A stretch of 64,000 bases of DNA from Pyrobaculum arsenaticum DSM 13514 (lineage in GTDB: Archaea > Thermoproteota > Thermoprotei > Thermoproteales > Thermoproteaceae). The position numbers were made by a program, and so were the translations under genes. The stretch lies in the NCBI RefSeq assembly GCF_000016385.1, contig NC_009376.1, positions 868,001 to 932,000 of the forward strand, given 5' to 3'. Below the pieces are notes generated by a model, which worked only from the letters and a program-made list of their open reading frames with translations, ran no database searches and was not told where the DNA came from. The stretch's first letter is position 1. Every line of letters begins with the position of its first letter. Of this stretch, positions 27,438 through 36,033 are shown piece by piece.

Positions 27438-27619
27438 ACCCCTCAAAAGGGAGGTGTTTTAAAATAAACTGGCCATATGGGGTTCAAAGCCGGGCCATGC
27501 ATACACGGAGCGTTTAGCAGAGGGATACAAGAGGGAAAGGCAGCTACCTGAGGTCTTTGTGGGCACCGTCCTTTGCATGGTCGGTTTGCGTGAAGCATTT
27601 CTCAAGAGTAGGAGGGACA

Positions 27620-27710
27620 TGCGGCGGCCGGGATTCGAACCCGGGATCAACGGCTTTCTTCGCCGTTGCGTGGAAGGCCGCCATCCTAAACCAGGCTAGA
27701 CTACCGCCGC
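27620..27710 (-). tRNA. tRNA-Gly: tRNA-Gly (UCC) with a 15-nt canonical intron
   Basis: The cloverleaf has acceptor GCGGCGG/CCGCCGC, anticodon stem GCGGC/GCCGT with anticodon TCC, and T arm CCGGG-TTCGAAT-CCCGG. Reading it as a 76-nt tRNA requires removal of 15 nt (27656-27670, CGCAACGGCGAAGAA) after position 37, the canonical archaeal intron site cut by the splicing endonuclease. CCA is not encoded. The discriminator is A. Confidence 0.93.
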
Positions 27711-28062
27711 TATTGTCATTGTAAAAATAGCTGTATTAAAGTTTATGTGCTTTTTCGCCTTTAGCGATTACCCACCTCGCCGTCCTTGTAGAGCTCAGTA
27801 ATTCCCCCTACGATGGCGAGTTGGTGGTTATTTCACAGGCGATGACCCGGCGCGCTCTTTGAAGATTACAATAGTCACTACTAATAAACGCCGAGGCGCC
27901 TTCGTTGCCGGCAGGAAAGGGCATTAGCCAAAGCTCCGGCCTTTCTGAGAGACGAAAACGCACTTGAAGAATCGCTAGGGTATCCTGCGGCAAACAAGGC
28001 ACGTGCAAGGGCTGATACGAAAATAGCGTAAATTCACTTATAAACTGCACTATTTTTGAGAC
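27711..28062. other. Intergenic region between tRNA-Gly and the MoaD-like gene
   Basis: These 350 bp hold the box A of the MoaD-like gene (CTTATAAAC at about 28037-28044, 24 nt before its ATG). Open frames on either strand are short and unsupported. I recognise no RNA or repeat. Confidence 0.5.
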
Positions 28063-28350
28063 ATGGTTAAAATCGTTGTAAAGATATTTGGGCCGAAGTA
28101 CTTTGGCTTTGACCAGTACGATGTCATAACGCTACAACTAGATATTGGAGGAACCGCAACGGTGGGCAACGTAATCGACGAGTTGGAGAGGAGATATCCG
28201 GGGCTGAGGCAGAAATTGTTGAAGGGGGAGGAGATTATTCCCATGCACGACATTTGGGTCAACGGCCGCTCGATTACCTTTCTCCAAGGGCTTAAAACCC
28301 CTTTAAGAGAAGGCGACGTTCTCCAGATTATACCGCCGTTCGGCGGCTAA
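28063..28350 (+). CDS. MoaD/ThiS-like ubiquitin-fold protein with C-terminal Gly-Gly
   Basis: This 95-residue beta-grasp protein ends in PPFGG. The exposed C-terminal diglycine is adenylated and thiocarboxylated in MoaD-type sulfur carriers, or conjugated in archaeal SAMPs. The sequence has the MoaD segments VIDELERRYPGL and FLQGLKTPLREGD. Likely roles are sulfur transfer to molybdopterin/tungstopterin or tRNA, or protein modification. It overlaps the convergent MBL-fold gene by 23 bp. No moaE or E1-like gene is nearby. Confidence 0.88.
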   Translation: MVKIVVKIFGPKYFGFDQYDVITLQLDIGGTATVGNVIDELERRYPGLRQKLLKGEEIIPMHDIWVNGRSITFLQGLKTPLREGDVLQIIPPFGG

Positions 28351-29290
28351 CCCGTCTCCAGCGTATTACTTCTCCGTCAATTTTCTTCACGAGGCCCGCG
28401 TCTTCTAGGTACATTAAGTGGCTGTAGGCCTCGCCTATGGCGAAGATTTTGTTATACACATCGAACTGGTCGAAGGGCCCAGCGTCCCAGCTGATTTTCT
28501 TTGCAACTTCGTAGGTGGTCATAGGCTCACTCAGCGCTGAGAGTATTTCTTCTAACCTCTTCTCGTGGTGTCTCAAAAGCTCATCAACTCTCGTAGCTAT
28601 GTCGGTAATTTCATCTCCGTGGGCTGGGAAGCCTCTTGCGCTGGTGCGGATTTTTCTCAAACTGTTTAGGTACTCTTTGAGCGGGTTGAAGCCCGGGAGG
28701 GGGTACCATGAGATGTTGGGGGTGATCTTCGGTAGTACGTGGTCGCCGGTGAATACGCCTCCTCGCATTGCATATACAGTGTGGCCTGGCGTGTGACCGG
28801 GGGTTGACACCGCCTTTAGCCCGCAGTCGAGTTCCTCGCCGTCTCTAACCTGTCTCCAAGAAATCTTCCACACATCCTCAAATGCTTTTCTATACCTCGA
28901 CATGGGGTGGACTTTAAGAAAGGCCTCGGCCACCTCGGCAGGGGCGCCGTGCTTCTTGTACTCCTCGGCGTACATCTTTGCCAGTTCCTCAAAAGAGGAG
29001 GCCACGTGTCTTAGCTCTCCCTCGCCTATGTGGAAATCCGGCGAGGCAATCTCGGCGAGGAATTGGGCGAGGGTTATGTGGTCGGCGTGGTAGTGTGTGA
29101 CATATACCTTAGTCACGTCGCTTGGCTTTATGCCCAGAGCCTTTAACCCCCTCAACAACGAGAGTGCGGCCTCGTACGTGGCGAGGCCGACATCAATTAG
29201 CCCGTAGCCGTCACTGCACTTAACCACGTAGATATTGACATGCCCAAGCTCCATGCCGGGGAGCGGCAACCTTATCCGCGAAAACGTCAT
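28328..29290 (-). CDS. Metallo-beta-lactamase-fold hydrolase
   Basis: This protein of about 320 residues has the MBL motif THYHADHIT, a TPGHTPGHT His site and a GDHVLPKI Asp site, which bind two metals. A C-terminal helical domain follows, as in glyoxalase II-like and LACTB2-like proteins. The start at ATG 29290 sits 24 nt after an ATAAAACT box. It is divergent from sfsA. The exact substrate (thioester, lactone or RNA) cannot be predicted. Confidence 0.87.
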   Translation of the reverse strand: MTFSRIRLPLPGMELGHVNIYVVKCSDGYGLIDVGLATYEAALSLLRGLKALGIKPSDVTKVYVTHYHADHITLAQFLAEIASPDFHIGEGELRHVASSFEELAKMYAEEYKKHGAPAEVAEAFLKVHPMSRYRKAFEDVWKISWRQVRDGEELDCGLKAVSTPGHTPGHTVYAMRGGVFTGDHVLPKITPNISWYPLPGFNPLKEYLNSLRKIRTSARGFPAHGDEITDIATRVDELLRHHEKRLEEILSALSEPMTTYEVAKKISWDAGPFDQFDVYNKIFAIGEAYSHLMYLEDAGLVKKIDGEVIRWRRVSRRTAV

Positions 29291-29314
29291 ATCTCCCACA
29301 CCAGTCTTAGTTTT

Positions 29315-30013
29315 ATGTATTTCCCCTTAGAGGAGCCTGACGCCTATGGAGATTTCGTGAGGAGGCTTAACAGATTTGCCGGTATCGCCGTGATAGGGGG
29401 CAGGGAGGTCAAGATCCACATACACGACCCGGGTCGTCTGCAGGAGTTGCTCTTCCCGGGTGTCAAGATCTGGGCGAGGAGGAGGGTTGGGGGCAAGACT
29501 GAGTACTACCTAACCGCTGTGGAGCTGGAGGAGGAGCTTGTGCTGGTTGACTCCTCTCTTCATAACAAAGTCGCCGCGTGGCTCGTGGAGTCAGGTGTGA
29601 TTTTTCAGGGTTACAGAGTGGCTAAGAAGGAGCCAGCATTCGGCAAGGGGCGGTTTGACTTGTTGCTGGAGTCGCCTACTGGGGGCCGCGCGCTCGTCGA
29701 AGTCAAGGGCGTCACGCTCGAGGCGGGCAGGCGTGCTCTATTTCCAGATGCCCCCACTGCGAGGGGGGCTCGGCACATGGAGGAACTCGCGCGCGCAACG
29801 GCAGAGGGCTACGAGGCGTATGTGCTCTTTCTAGTTTTCAGGAAGAGGGCGGCATCCTTCTCGCCTAACTGGGATATGGATAGGAAATTCGCCGAGAGTC
29901 TCCTCCGTGCGCACAACGCTGGCGTGGGAGTACGCGCGGTGAAGTTGGAGATGTTTAAATGGGGGCTGAGATACGTGGGGGAGCTACCGGTGGACTTGAC
30001 GCCCCCTTTCTAA
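29315..30013 (+). CDS. sfsA: SfsA family DNA/RNA-binding nuclease-like protein
   Basis: This 232-residue SfsA-family protein has an N-terminal OB-like domain (FAGIAVIGGREVKIHIHDPG) and a PD-(D/E)xK-like core seen in GRFDLLLES and ALVEVKGVTLE, with FPDAPTARGARHMEEL following. The family name comes from sugar fermentation stimulation in E. coli; nuclease activity has been suggested from the fold. ATG 29315 is the first codon consistent with the family N-terminus. Its 3' end overlaps the DUF1028 gene by 30 bp. Confidence 0.88.
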   Translation: MYFPLEEPDAYGDFVRRLNRFAGIAVIGGREVKIHIHDPGRLQELLFPGVKIWARRRVGGKTEYYLTAVELEEELVLVDSSLHNKVAAWLVESGVIFQGYRVAKKEPAFGKGRFDLLLESPTGGRALVEVKGVTLEAGRRALFPDAPTARGARHMEELARATAEGYEAYVLFLVFRKRAASFSPNWDMDRKFAESLLRAHNAGVGVRAVKLEMFKWGLRYVGELPVDLTPPF

Positions 30014-30844
30014 AAGATACCGGTATACCGATCCCCATATCTTGTCGTCGTCTCTGATCTTGTTCTCGAAGTTTTCGAATCCTGCCCACTCCCTAAACGC
30101 CGCCTCGGTCTCCTCGTCCCACACCCCGGTGGGTTCCTTTCTGTAGAACCCCAGCCTCCTGAGTGCCTCTTGCACTTCGCCTGCCACGTCCTTCTTCGAC
30201 ACCACGTCGGTAGGGTCGTCCCTCTGCAACAGCGTCAGCTCCCATATCCTAAAGATGCGTCTAAGCTCGGCGACGGGCTCTGGGTGGTCGTCTACTCTTA
30301 TGTCCACGTATACGTCTGTGAGGCCTAGGTAGCCGCCGCGTGGTCTAAGGACGACGAGGGCGGCCGACTGTTTCCCACGCCTATCGCCGCCGGCCTTCTC
30401 CCCCGCCTCCAAGGCGGCTAGGAGCTTGTCCACCAGCTCGCCCCGCTGCGTCTCAAAGGCCTTTGCCATCGCCTCCACCACCTCCGGCCCCGCTAAGATG
30501 TTTCCCTGAGCTGCGTAGCCACTACCCACGACGTGCCCTGCGTATTCTGGACAAGCCCTCCCCGTAAAGGCGTAGGCGTTCCCCCTGATGTCCACGGCGC
30601 CGATCTGCCTCTGCTCTCTATCTGGATCCTGGGCAAGGGCCCTTCTCACAGCTTCCTCTGCTATTGATCCGCCTCTCATCGCCGAGAGGATGATCCTCCC
30701 AAGGGAGGGGTTCGCGTAGCACTGGGTGGCCACCGCGCCTACTGAGGCCTCCGCGTGGGGGACGAAGGCACCCACAGCGACGAACTTAGACGCGACAGCC
30801 ACCCCGACATCAACCCCATCTGTTGCCACTATGGAAAATGTCAT
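29984..30844 (-). CDS. DUF1028 (Ntn-hydrolase-like) protein with a C-terminal PG-binding-like domain
   Basis: This 286-residue protein has an N-terminal DUF1028 domain (MTFSIVATDG, then GAVATQCYANPSLG and GHVVGSGYAAQGN) of the Ntn-hydrolase fold, covering about 220 residues. A C-terminal module follows (EVQEALRRLGFY, GVWDEETEAAFREW) that matches the helical peptidoglycan-binding-like repeat. DUF1028 proteins have been proposed to be hydrolases of unknown substrate. Transcription starts from a TATA box shared with the divergent MBL gene. Confidence 0.85.
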   Translation of the reverse strand: MTFSIVATDGVDVGVAVASKFVAVGAFVPHAEASVGAVATQCYANPSLGRIILSAMRGGSIAEEAVRRALAQDPDREQRQIGAVDIRGNAYAFTGRACPEYAGHVVGSGYAAQGNILAGPEVVEAMAKAFETQRGELVDKLLAALEAGEKAGGDRRGKQSAALVVLRPRGGYLGLTDVYVDIRVDDHPEPVAELRRIFRIWELTLLQRDDPTDVVSKKDVAGEVQEALRRLGFYRKEPTGVWDEETEAAFREWAGFENFENKIRDDDKIWGSVYRYLLERGRQVHR

Positions 30845-30861
30845 ATCCTACACAACTGTGA

Positions 30862-30872
30862 AATTTATAAGT
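30862..30872. promoter_or_regulatory. Near-palindromic TATA box shared by two divergent genes
   Basis: AATTTATAAGT reads as a box A on both strands. It is centred about 23 nt from the DUF1028 ATG (30844, minus) and about 25 nt from the MBL ATG (30892, plus). Confidence 0.5.
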
Positions 30873-30891
30873 TGTGCATGAGATAAGTGGA

Positions 30892-31710
30892 ATGGAGCTG
30901 AAGAGAGGGGTTAAGCTGTTGAGGGGTTCCCCCAACACGCTTATAGTTGATAAATATGTTGTCGACCCGGGGCAACCGGCCGAGAGGGCCGGGGAAATTG
31001 TAGCCGCAGCAGGGCCCAGACCTGTGGTTTTGCTGACGCACTTCCACGCCGACCACCTCGCGGCGGTGCCTGAAGGAGCCGTTGTCTACGCCCCTTGGGG
31101 GGAGGAGCTGTTTGTACAAAGTACAAGGGCCCGCCTATTTTTCACTCATGGCGTCTACACCGAGGGCGCTATCTACAAGGGCCGCGATCTAGACGTGGCT
31201 GGGGTGGTGAAGCCCGGTGACAAGATAGGCCCCTTCGAGGTGGTGCCTCTTCCTGGCCACACCTTTGGCCATGTTGGTTATTTCGTTGACGGGGTGCTCT
31301 ACGCGGGGGATGCCCTCTTCGGCGAGAAGGTGCTGGAGAAGTACGGCGTGCCGTATCTCATGGATGTTGACATGTTCCTCTCGTCTCTTGACAAGATCGA
31401 GGCGCTGGAGCCTGAGGTGTTGGTGTTTGGCCACGGCCCAGTGGCTGGAAGCAGGAAGAGGATTAGGGAATTAGTGGATGCCAATAGGTCGTCGGTGGAG
31501 CGGGCTGTCAGGTTGGTGGAGTCTGCGTTGCCGGCTGATTTAACTACGCTGGCTATCAAGGTTTTAAAAGAGGCTGGAGGCGAGCGTGGTTGGGAGAATG
31601 TGTTGCTCACCATGACGACGGTACGTGCTGTTCTCTCTAAACTTTCTAGGGAGGGCCGCGTTTACTTAGATGAGGCTGGCTCCTGGACTAAGAATTATAA
31701 TGATAGATAA
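30892..31710 (+). CDS. Metallo-beta-lactamase-fold hydrolase
   Basis: This 272-residue protein has THFHADHLAAVP, a PLPGHTFGHVGY His site, a YAGDALFG Asp site and a FGHGPVAGSRKR late His, i.e. all ligands of a di-metal MBL hydrolase, plus a C-terminal helical domain. It is a distant paralogue of the 28.3 kb protein in architecture. ATG 30892 was chosen from the shared TATA box; the earlier ATG at 30874 would place the start almost inside the promoter. Confidence 0.87.
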   Translation: MELKRGVKLLRGSPNTLIVDKYVVDPGQPAERAGEIVAAAGPRPVVLLTHFHADHLAAVPEGAVVYAPWGEELFVQSTRARLFFTHGVYTEGAIYKGRDLDVAGVVKPGDKIGPFEVVPLPGHTFGHVGYFVDGVLYAGDALFGEKVLEKYGVPYLMDVDMFLSSLDKIEALEPEVLVFGHGPVAGSRKRIRELVDANRSSVERAVRLVESALPADLTTLAIKVLKEAGGERGWENVLLTMTTVRAVLSKLSREGRVYLDEAGSWTKNYNDR

Positions 31711-31790
31711 TTATCGAATTTTGATTTTTAAAAATATATAGGTTTGTCTTTAAGTAGCGATAAAAAAGCTAAGTGGATACATTGAGAAAA

Positions 31791-31798
31791 ATTTAAAA
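31791..31798 (+). promoter_or_regulatory. Box A of pyruvate phosphate dikinase gene
   Basis: ATTTAAAA in a strongly A/T-rich stretch is centred about 26 nt before the ATG at 31820. The surrounding 110 bp (31711-31819) are much richer in A/T than the neighbouring genes, consistent with terminator plus strong promoter. Confidence 0.6.
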
Positions 31799-31819
31799 AA
31801 GAAATTAATTCATTGTTTT

Positions 31820-34570
31820 ATGGTCAAGTACGTTTTCAGCTTTAAAGAGGCTGATTACAGAAATAAGAAGCTTTTCGGGGGGAAGGGGGCAAGCCTTATC
31901 CAGATGACTCAGCTTGGTCTCAGAGTCCCGCCGGGGTTTATAATCACCACAGAGGCGTGTAAGAAGTTCTACGAGCCCAGGCGGTCAGAAACAGCAGAAC
32001 TAGAGGCGATTCTACTTAAGAACCCGCCTCCCGAGGTGAGAGACGAGGTGTTGAAAAAACTTCACGGCATCATAGACAGCCTCGACCTCCCCGACGAGAT
32101 TTGGTCTCAGGCTGTGGAGTATATGAAGCGGCTCGAGGCAGAGGCTGGGAGGAGGTTCGGCGACCCGGAAAACCCATTGCTTGTCTCTGTGAGGAGCGGC
32201 GCCGCCGTGTCAATGCCTGGGATGATGGACACAGTGCTCAATCTCGGCCTCAATGACGAGACGGTGAAAGGCCTAGCAAAGCAGACGGGGAATGAGTGGT
32301 TTGCATACGACGCGTATAGGCGGTTTTTGCAGATGTTCGGCAAGATCGTCTTGGGGATAGATGAAAAGCTTTTCTCGACGACGTGGGAGGAGATTAAGAA
32401 GAAGTACGGCGTGAAGGATGACCCGGATGTGCCGCTTGAGGGGCTTAAGGAGGCTGTGGAACGGTTCAAGGAAATTATTAGAAAGGAGCGCGGAGGCTTT
32501 CCGCAAGATCCGTGGGAGCAACTGAAACTCGCGATAAAGGCCGTGTTTAGGTCGTGGATGTCTCCACGCGCAATTTTCTACCGCATCATTGAGAAGATTA
32601 CTCCTGACATAGCCGACTGCACCGCAGTCAACGTGGTGACTATGGTGTTCGGCAATGTGGGGTGGGACTCCGGCACGGGGGTGGTTTTCAGCAGAGACGT
32701 GGCGACTGGGGAAAACAAGCTGTACGGCGAATTCCTCCCAGTGGCCCAGGGAGAGGACGTAGTGGCTGGCATCAGGACGCCGATGGATATCGAGGAGTTT
32801 AGAAAGAGGTTCCCCCACCTCTACGAGGAGCTCTACCAGGGAGTTAAGTTGCTGGAGAAGGTGAATAAGGATGTGCAAGATGTGGAGTTCACAGTGGAGA
32901 GGGGGAAGCTATTCTTCTTGCAGGCGAGAAACGCGAAGATGACGGCCTTGGCTAGGGTGAAGACCGCAGTGGATATGGCAAAGGAGGGCATAATCACTAA
33001 GGAGGAGGCTTTGCTGTATGTGAGCCCCGACCACGTGCTACAGCTCCTCTACCCTCGGATTGATCCCAAGGCAAAGGCTAAGCCCGTGGCGCAGGGCCTG
33101 CCTGCTAGCCCGGGCGCGGTTTCTGGACAAGTGGTGTTCCACCCAGACGACGCTGTGCGCTGGGCAGCCCAGGGCAAGAGGGTGATACTCGTCAGGGTGG
33201 AGACTAAGCCGGACGACGTGCATGGGTTCTACGCCGCAGTGGGCGTTTTGACAAGCCGCGGGGGCATGACCAGCCACGCGGCTGTGGTGGCGCGTGCTAT
33301 TGGCAAGCCAGCGGTGGTGGGGGCTGAGGCTGTGGAGATAGACGAGGAGGAGAAGTATTTCAAGGTTGGTGGGCAGTTGATTCGTGAAGGCGATTGGATT
33401 ACGATAGATGGCCACACAGGCAATATCTATATCGGCGTGGTGCCCACGATCGAGGCCGAGCTCATACCTGAACTTGAGGAGCTTTTGAAATGGGCTGATG
33501 AGTACAGGCGTCTGGGGGTCAGGGCCAATGCAGATCTGCCTGAGGACGCTGCTATTGCGCGTAAATTCGGCGCACAAGGAATAGGGCTTCTCAGAATAGA
33601 GAGAATGTTCAGAAAGCCTGAGCGCCTCGAGTTGCTGAGGAGTATAATACTGGCGGAGACGCCCGAGGAGAGGAGGCCCTATTTGGAAAAACTGTACAAG
33701 ATGCTGAAGGCGGATTTCAAGGAGGTGTTCAAGATTATGGATGGGCTACCCGTCGTGGTGAGGCTGATAGACCCGCCTTTGCACGAGTTCTTGCCTAAGC
33801 CCGAGGAGGTCTTGGAGCAGGTATACCAGAAGAAGATGCGCGGCGAGGACGCATCCGATGTGGAGAAGCTCTACCGGCGTATTAAGGCGTTGCAGGAGGC
33901 CAACCCCATGCTGGGTCACAGGGGGGTGAGGGTGGGGGTGACGCACCCAGACTTCTACTACTACTTAAACAAGGCCATCCTTGAAGCGACCGCTGAGCTG
34001 AAGAAGGAGGGGTACAACCCTGTAGTGGAAATTATGATACCGCAAGTATCCGATGTAAGGGAGATAATCTACGTAAAAGAGAAGGCAATCCTCCCTGCAA
34101 TTAGAGATGTTGAGAATAGCTTCGGCGTTAAGTTAGATGTCAAGATTGGCACAATGGTGGAGACGGTTAGGGCTTGTCTAACAATTGACGAAATAGCTAA
34201 GCACGTAGATTTCATAAGCTTCGGGACAAACGACTTGACCCAGGCGGTTTTTAGCTTCAGCCGCGACGACGCTGAGAATAAGTTTATTCCGCAGTACCTA
34301 GATCTCAAGATACTAGACGCCAATCCGTTTGAGACTATTGACGTGAAGGGCGTAGGGAAGCTCGTGGACTACGCCGCGGCTACCGCTAAACAGGTGAACC
34401 CCTCCGTGGAGGTAGGCGTATGCGGAGAGCACGGAGGGGATCCGAGATCTATACACTTCTTCCACAAAACCAAGGTGGACTACGTCAGCGCGTCTCCGTT
34501 TAGAGTCCCTCTGGCGAGGCTGGCTGCAGCTCAGGCCGCTGTTTTAAATAGGCAAAATAAGCACGGTTAG
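31820..34570 (+). CDS. ppdK: Pyruvate phosphate dikinase
   Basis: This 916-residue enzyme interconverts pyruvate, ATP and phosphate with PEP, AMP and pyrophosphate. The N-terminal ATP-grasp domain begins LFGGKGASLIQMTQLGLRVP. The phosphohistidine domain has LTSRGGMTSHAAVVAR, and the C-terminal PEP/pyruvate barrel has FGTNDLTQ and VCGEHGGDP. Length and motif forms fit PPDK rather than PEP synthase. In Thermoproteales it supplies PEP for gluconeogenesis and for PEP carboxylase (37.7 kb). It is monocistronic with its own strong promoter. Confidence 0.95.
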   Translation: MVKYVFSFKEADYRNKKLFGGKGASLIQMTQLGLRVPPGFIITTEACKKFYEPRRSETAELEAILLKNPPPEVRDEVLKKLHGIIDSLDLPDEIWSQAVEYMKRLEAEAGRRFGDPENPLLVSVRSGAAVSMPGMMDTVLNLGLNDETVKGLAKQTGNEWFAYDAYRRFLQMFGKIVLGIDEKLFSTTWEEIKKKYGVKDDPDVPLEGLKEAVERFKEIIRKERGGFPQDPWEQLKLAIKAVFRSWMSPRAIFYRIIEKITPDIADCTAVNVVTMVFGNVGWDSGTGVVFSRDVATGENKLYGEFLPVAQGEDVVAGIRTPMDIEEFRKRFPHLYEELYQGVKLLEKVNKDVQDVEFTVERGKLFFLQARNAKMTALARVKTAVDMAKEGIITKEEALLYVSPDHVLQLLYPRIDPKAKAKPVAQGLPASPGAVSGQVVFHPDDAVRWAAQGKRVILVRVETKPDDVHGFYAAVGVLTSRGGMTSHAAVVARAIGKPAVVGAEAVEIDEEEKYFKVGGQLIREGDWITIDGHTGNIYIGVVPTIEAELIPELEELLKWADEYRRLGVRANADLPEDAAIARKFGAQGIGLLRIERMFRKPERLELLRSIILAETPEERRPYLEKLYKMLKADFKEVFKIMDGLPVVVRLIDPPLHEFLPKPEEVLEQVYQKKMRGEDASDVEKLYRRIKALQEANPMLGHRGVRVGVTHPDFYYYLNKAILEATAELKKEGYNPVVEIMIPQVSDVREIIYVKEKAILPAIRDVENSFGVKLDVKIGTMVETVRACLTIDEIAKHVDFISFGTNDLTQAVFSFSRDDAENKFIPQYLDLKILDANPFETIDVKGVGKLVDYAAATAKQVNPSVEVGVCGEHGGDPRSIHFFHKTKVDYVSASPFRVPLARLAAAQAAVLNRQNKHG

Positions 34571-34575
34571 CTACC

Positions 34576-34585
34576 TTTTTAAAAA
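34576..34585 (+). promoter_or_regulatory. Box A for a small ORF
   Basis: TTTTTAAAAA is centred about 24 nt upstream of an ATG at 34604 that opens a 46-codon frame. The spacing equals that of recognised leaderless genes in the window. Confidence 0.45.
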
Positions 34586-34603
34586 GCGGAGTACTTTATA
34601 GAC

Positions 34604-34744
34604 ATGTGGACGAAGCTGAAGAACTTTATCAATAGCATGTGCCTAATACTGGCCCCGTATTTAGACGTATGTAAATTCGGAGCCCCCATGGAGAGGAGCC
34701 AGCTGGGGGAGAGGCGGGATATTAGATGTAGTAAAATTAAATAA
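34604..34744 (+). CDS. Possible 46-aa small protein
   Basis: ATG 34604 opens a 46-residue frame that starts MWTKLKNFINSMCLILAP and ends at TAA 34742-34744. It has two or three cysteines, a hydrophobic N-terminal half and a charged tail. The only support is a good box A at leaderless distance and a position in an otherwise unexplained 190-bp gap. I recognise no family, and the frame could be fortuitous. Confidence 0.35.
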   Translation: MWTKLKNFINSMCLILAPYLDVCKFGAPMERSQLGERRDIRCSKIK

Positions 34745-34760
34745 GTTTTTCATCACTTCA

Positions 34761-35030
34761 GTGAACCTCCTGAACTTCATAGGTGCTTTCCACGTGGAGG
34801 TATCTAGGTTGCTAGACATTGTTGAAAGCGCAGGCGAGGCATCTGGCTACATGGAGTGGGCCACGGGCAAGGTGGGGGATGTTGAGGTATTTTTTCTATG
34901 GTTTCCGAAGACAAGGCGTCTCGTTTACGCTATTCAGGGACATCAGAGAAATTACGGCGAGGTAGAGGTGAAAGGGGTGCTGGAGGCCATAGCATATGTT
35001 GAGAGGATGCTGAAGCAGTTGAGGAGATGA
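34761..35030 (+). CDS. Small conserved-type protein upstream of dph6, function unknown
   Basis: This 89-residue soluble, mixed alpha/beta protein has the central segment VEVFFLWFPKTRRLVYAIQG. It starts at GTG 34761, about 23 nt after an AATTAAATAAG box, and its end overlaps the dph6 start by ATGA, which is good evidence that it is translated. I do not recognise the family. Co-transcription with dph6 hints at a role in translation-factor modification but does not show it. Confidence 0.75.
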   Translation: MNLLNFIGAFHVEVSRLLDIVESAGEASGYMEWATGKVGDVEVFFLWFPKTRRLVYAIQGHQRNYGEVEVKGVLEAIAYVERMLKQLRR

Positions 35031-35761
35031 AAGTTTGCGTATTATACACCGGAGGAAAAGATAGCCACTACGCCTTGTTAAAAGTGCTAGAAGCAGGACA
35101 CGAAGTTGTCTGCCTGGCGACTGCCGCACCGATAAGGGAGGATTCCTATATGTTCCACTCAGTGAATGTGCGGTGGAGTCTTCTACACGGCGAAGCCATG
35201 GGGTTGCCTCATCACTTATTGAAGGTCAGCGGCGAAAAAGAGGTTGAGGTGGAGGAGCTGTACCGAGAGCTCATGCCTCTTGTTACGCAGTATGGGGTGG
35301 AGGGGATAGTATCTGGCGCGGTCTCCTCCTTGTATCAAAAAAGGCGCATCGACAACGTGGCGAAAGCTCTGGGGATTAGCCACATAACGCCTCTGTGGGG
35401 ACGCGACCACGTGGAGCTTCTGCGAGAGGAAGTTGCCAAGAGCCGCTTTGTTATAACTGCTACTATGGCGCTGGGGCTGTCGGAGAAGCATCTGTGCGCC
35501 GTTGTTGACGAAAATATGGCGGAGGAGATAATAGCCCTGGCAAGGCGCTACGGCTTTTCGCCAGTGGGAGAGGGAGGCGAGTACGAGAGCTACGTGGTGG
35601 AGAGTCCGCTGTTTGCGATTGACATAGTAGCCGAGCCCCGGTGGCACCCCAGCGGCTGGGGCGTATGTGAGATAAAAGAGGCTAAGATCCGCAGAGGGCT
35701 GAGGGCTGGTTCGAGTTTTCCGGGAAAAACTAGGGGGAACTCGATGTCAGCGCCGCGTTGA
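35027..35761 (+). CDS. dph6: Diphthine-ammonia ligase Dph6 (ATP-PPase)
   Basis: This 244-residue protein begins VCVLYTGGKDSHYAL, the SGGKDS-type PP-loop of ATP pyrophosphatases. It continues with Dph6-specific segments (EDSYMFHSVNVRW and GEGGEYESYVV). Dph6 amidates diphthine on elongation factor 2, the last step of diphthamide synthesis. The tail after about residue 225 is a short basic extension. It overlaps the upstream small gene by four bases. Confidence 0.9.
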   Translation: MKVCVLYTGGKDSHYALLKVLEAGHEVVCLATAAPIREDSYMFHSVNVRWSLLHGEAMGLPHHLLKVSGEKEVEVEELYRELMPLVTQYGVEGIVSGAVSSLYQKRRIDNVAKALGISHITPLWGRDHVELLREEVAKSRFVITATMALGLSEKHLCAVVDENMAEEIIALARRYGFSPVGEGGEYESYVVESPLFAIDIVAEPRWHPSGWGVCEIKEAKIRRGLRAGSSFPGKTRGNSMSAPR

Positions 35762-35853
35762 GCCCTTCGGCGGTGATGAATAGACAGGTTGATCAATACA
35801 CGGAAAGCGGGTGGTGAAGCACTCGGTTGGCGTGGTCCTGAAGGTGGGCTTAA

Positions 35854-36033
35854 GTGTTGAAATATTACGTGAAGGTGGTTGAGGAGTCTTTATACCTCGT
35901 CGTTGTGGGCGCCGCGGTGGCTGTCCTATTTGCTGTGTTTTTTACTGTAATATCGTGGGACAAGGTTGCGGCGGTCATTAGAGAAGTAGTCAGAGACATA
36001 GAGGCGATGTGGAGATTTGCCGAGGCGCTATGA
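35854..36033 (+). CDS. Tiny membrane protein 1 of a three-gene overlapping set
   Basis: This 59-residue frame has one strong membrane helix (LYLVVVGAAVAVLFAVFFTV) followed by an amphipathic charged helix (AAVIREVVRDIEAMWRFAEA). A TAA lies directly before the GTG at 35854; TTG 35857 or GTG 35869 could also start it. Its TGA overlaps the next ATG (ATGA). The overlaps with two further small membrane frames are the main support. No family is recognised. Confidence 0.65.
   Translation: MLKYYVKVVEESLYLVVVGAAVAVLFAVFFTVISWDKVAAVIREVVRDIEAMWRFAEAL

Noticed and set aside
35771..35842. C/D box small RNA (TGATGA near the start, CCTGA near the end)
   Set aside because: The internal D' and C' boxes do not fit the archaeal spacing and no rRNA or tRNA guide complement could be checked.
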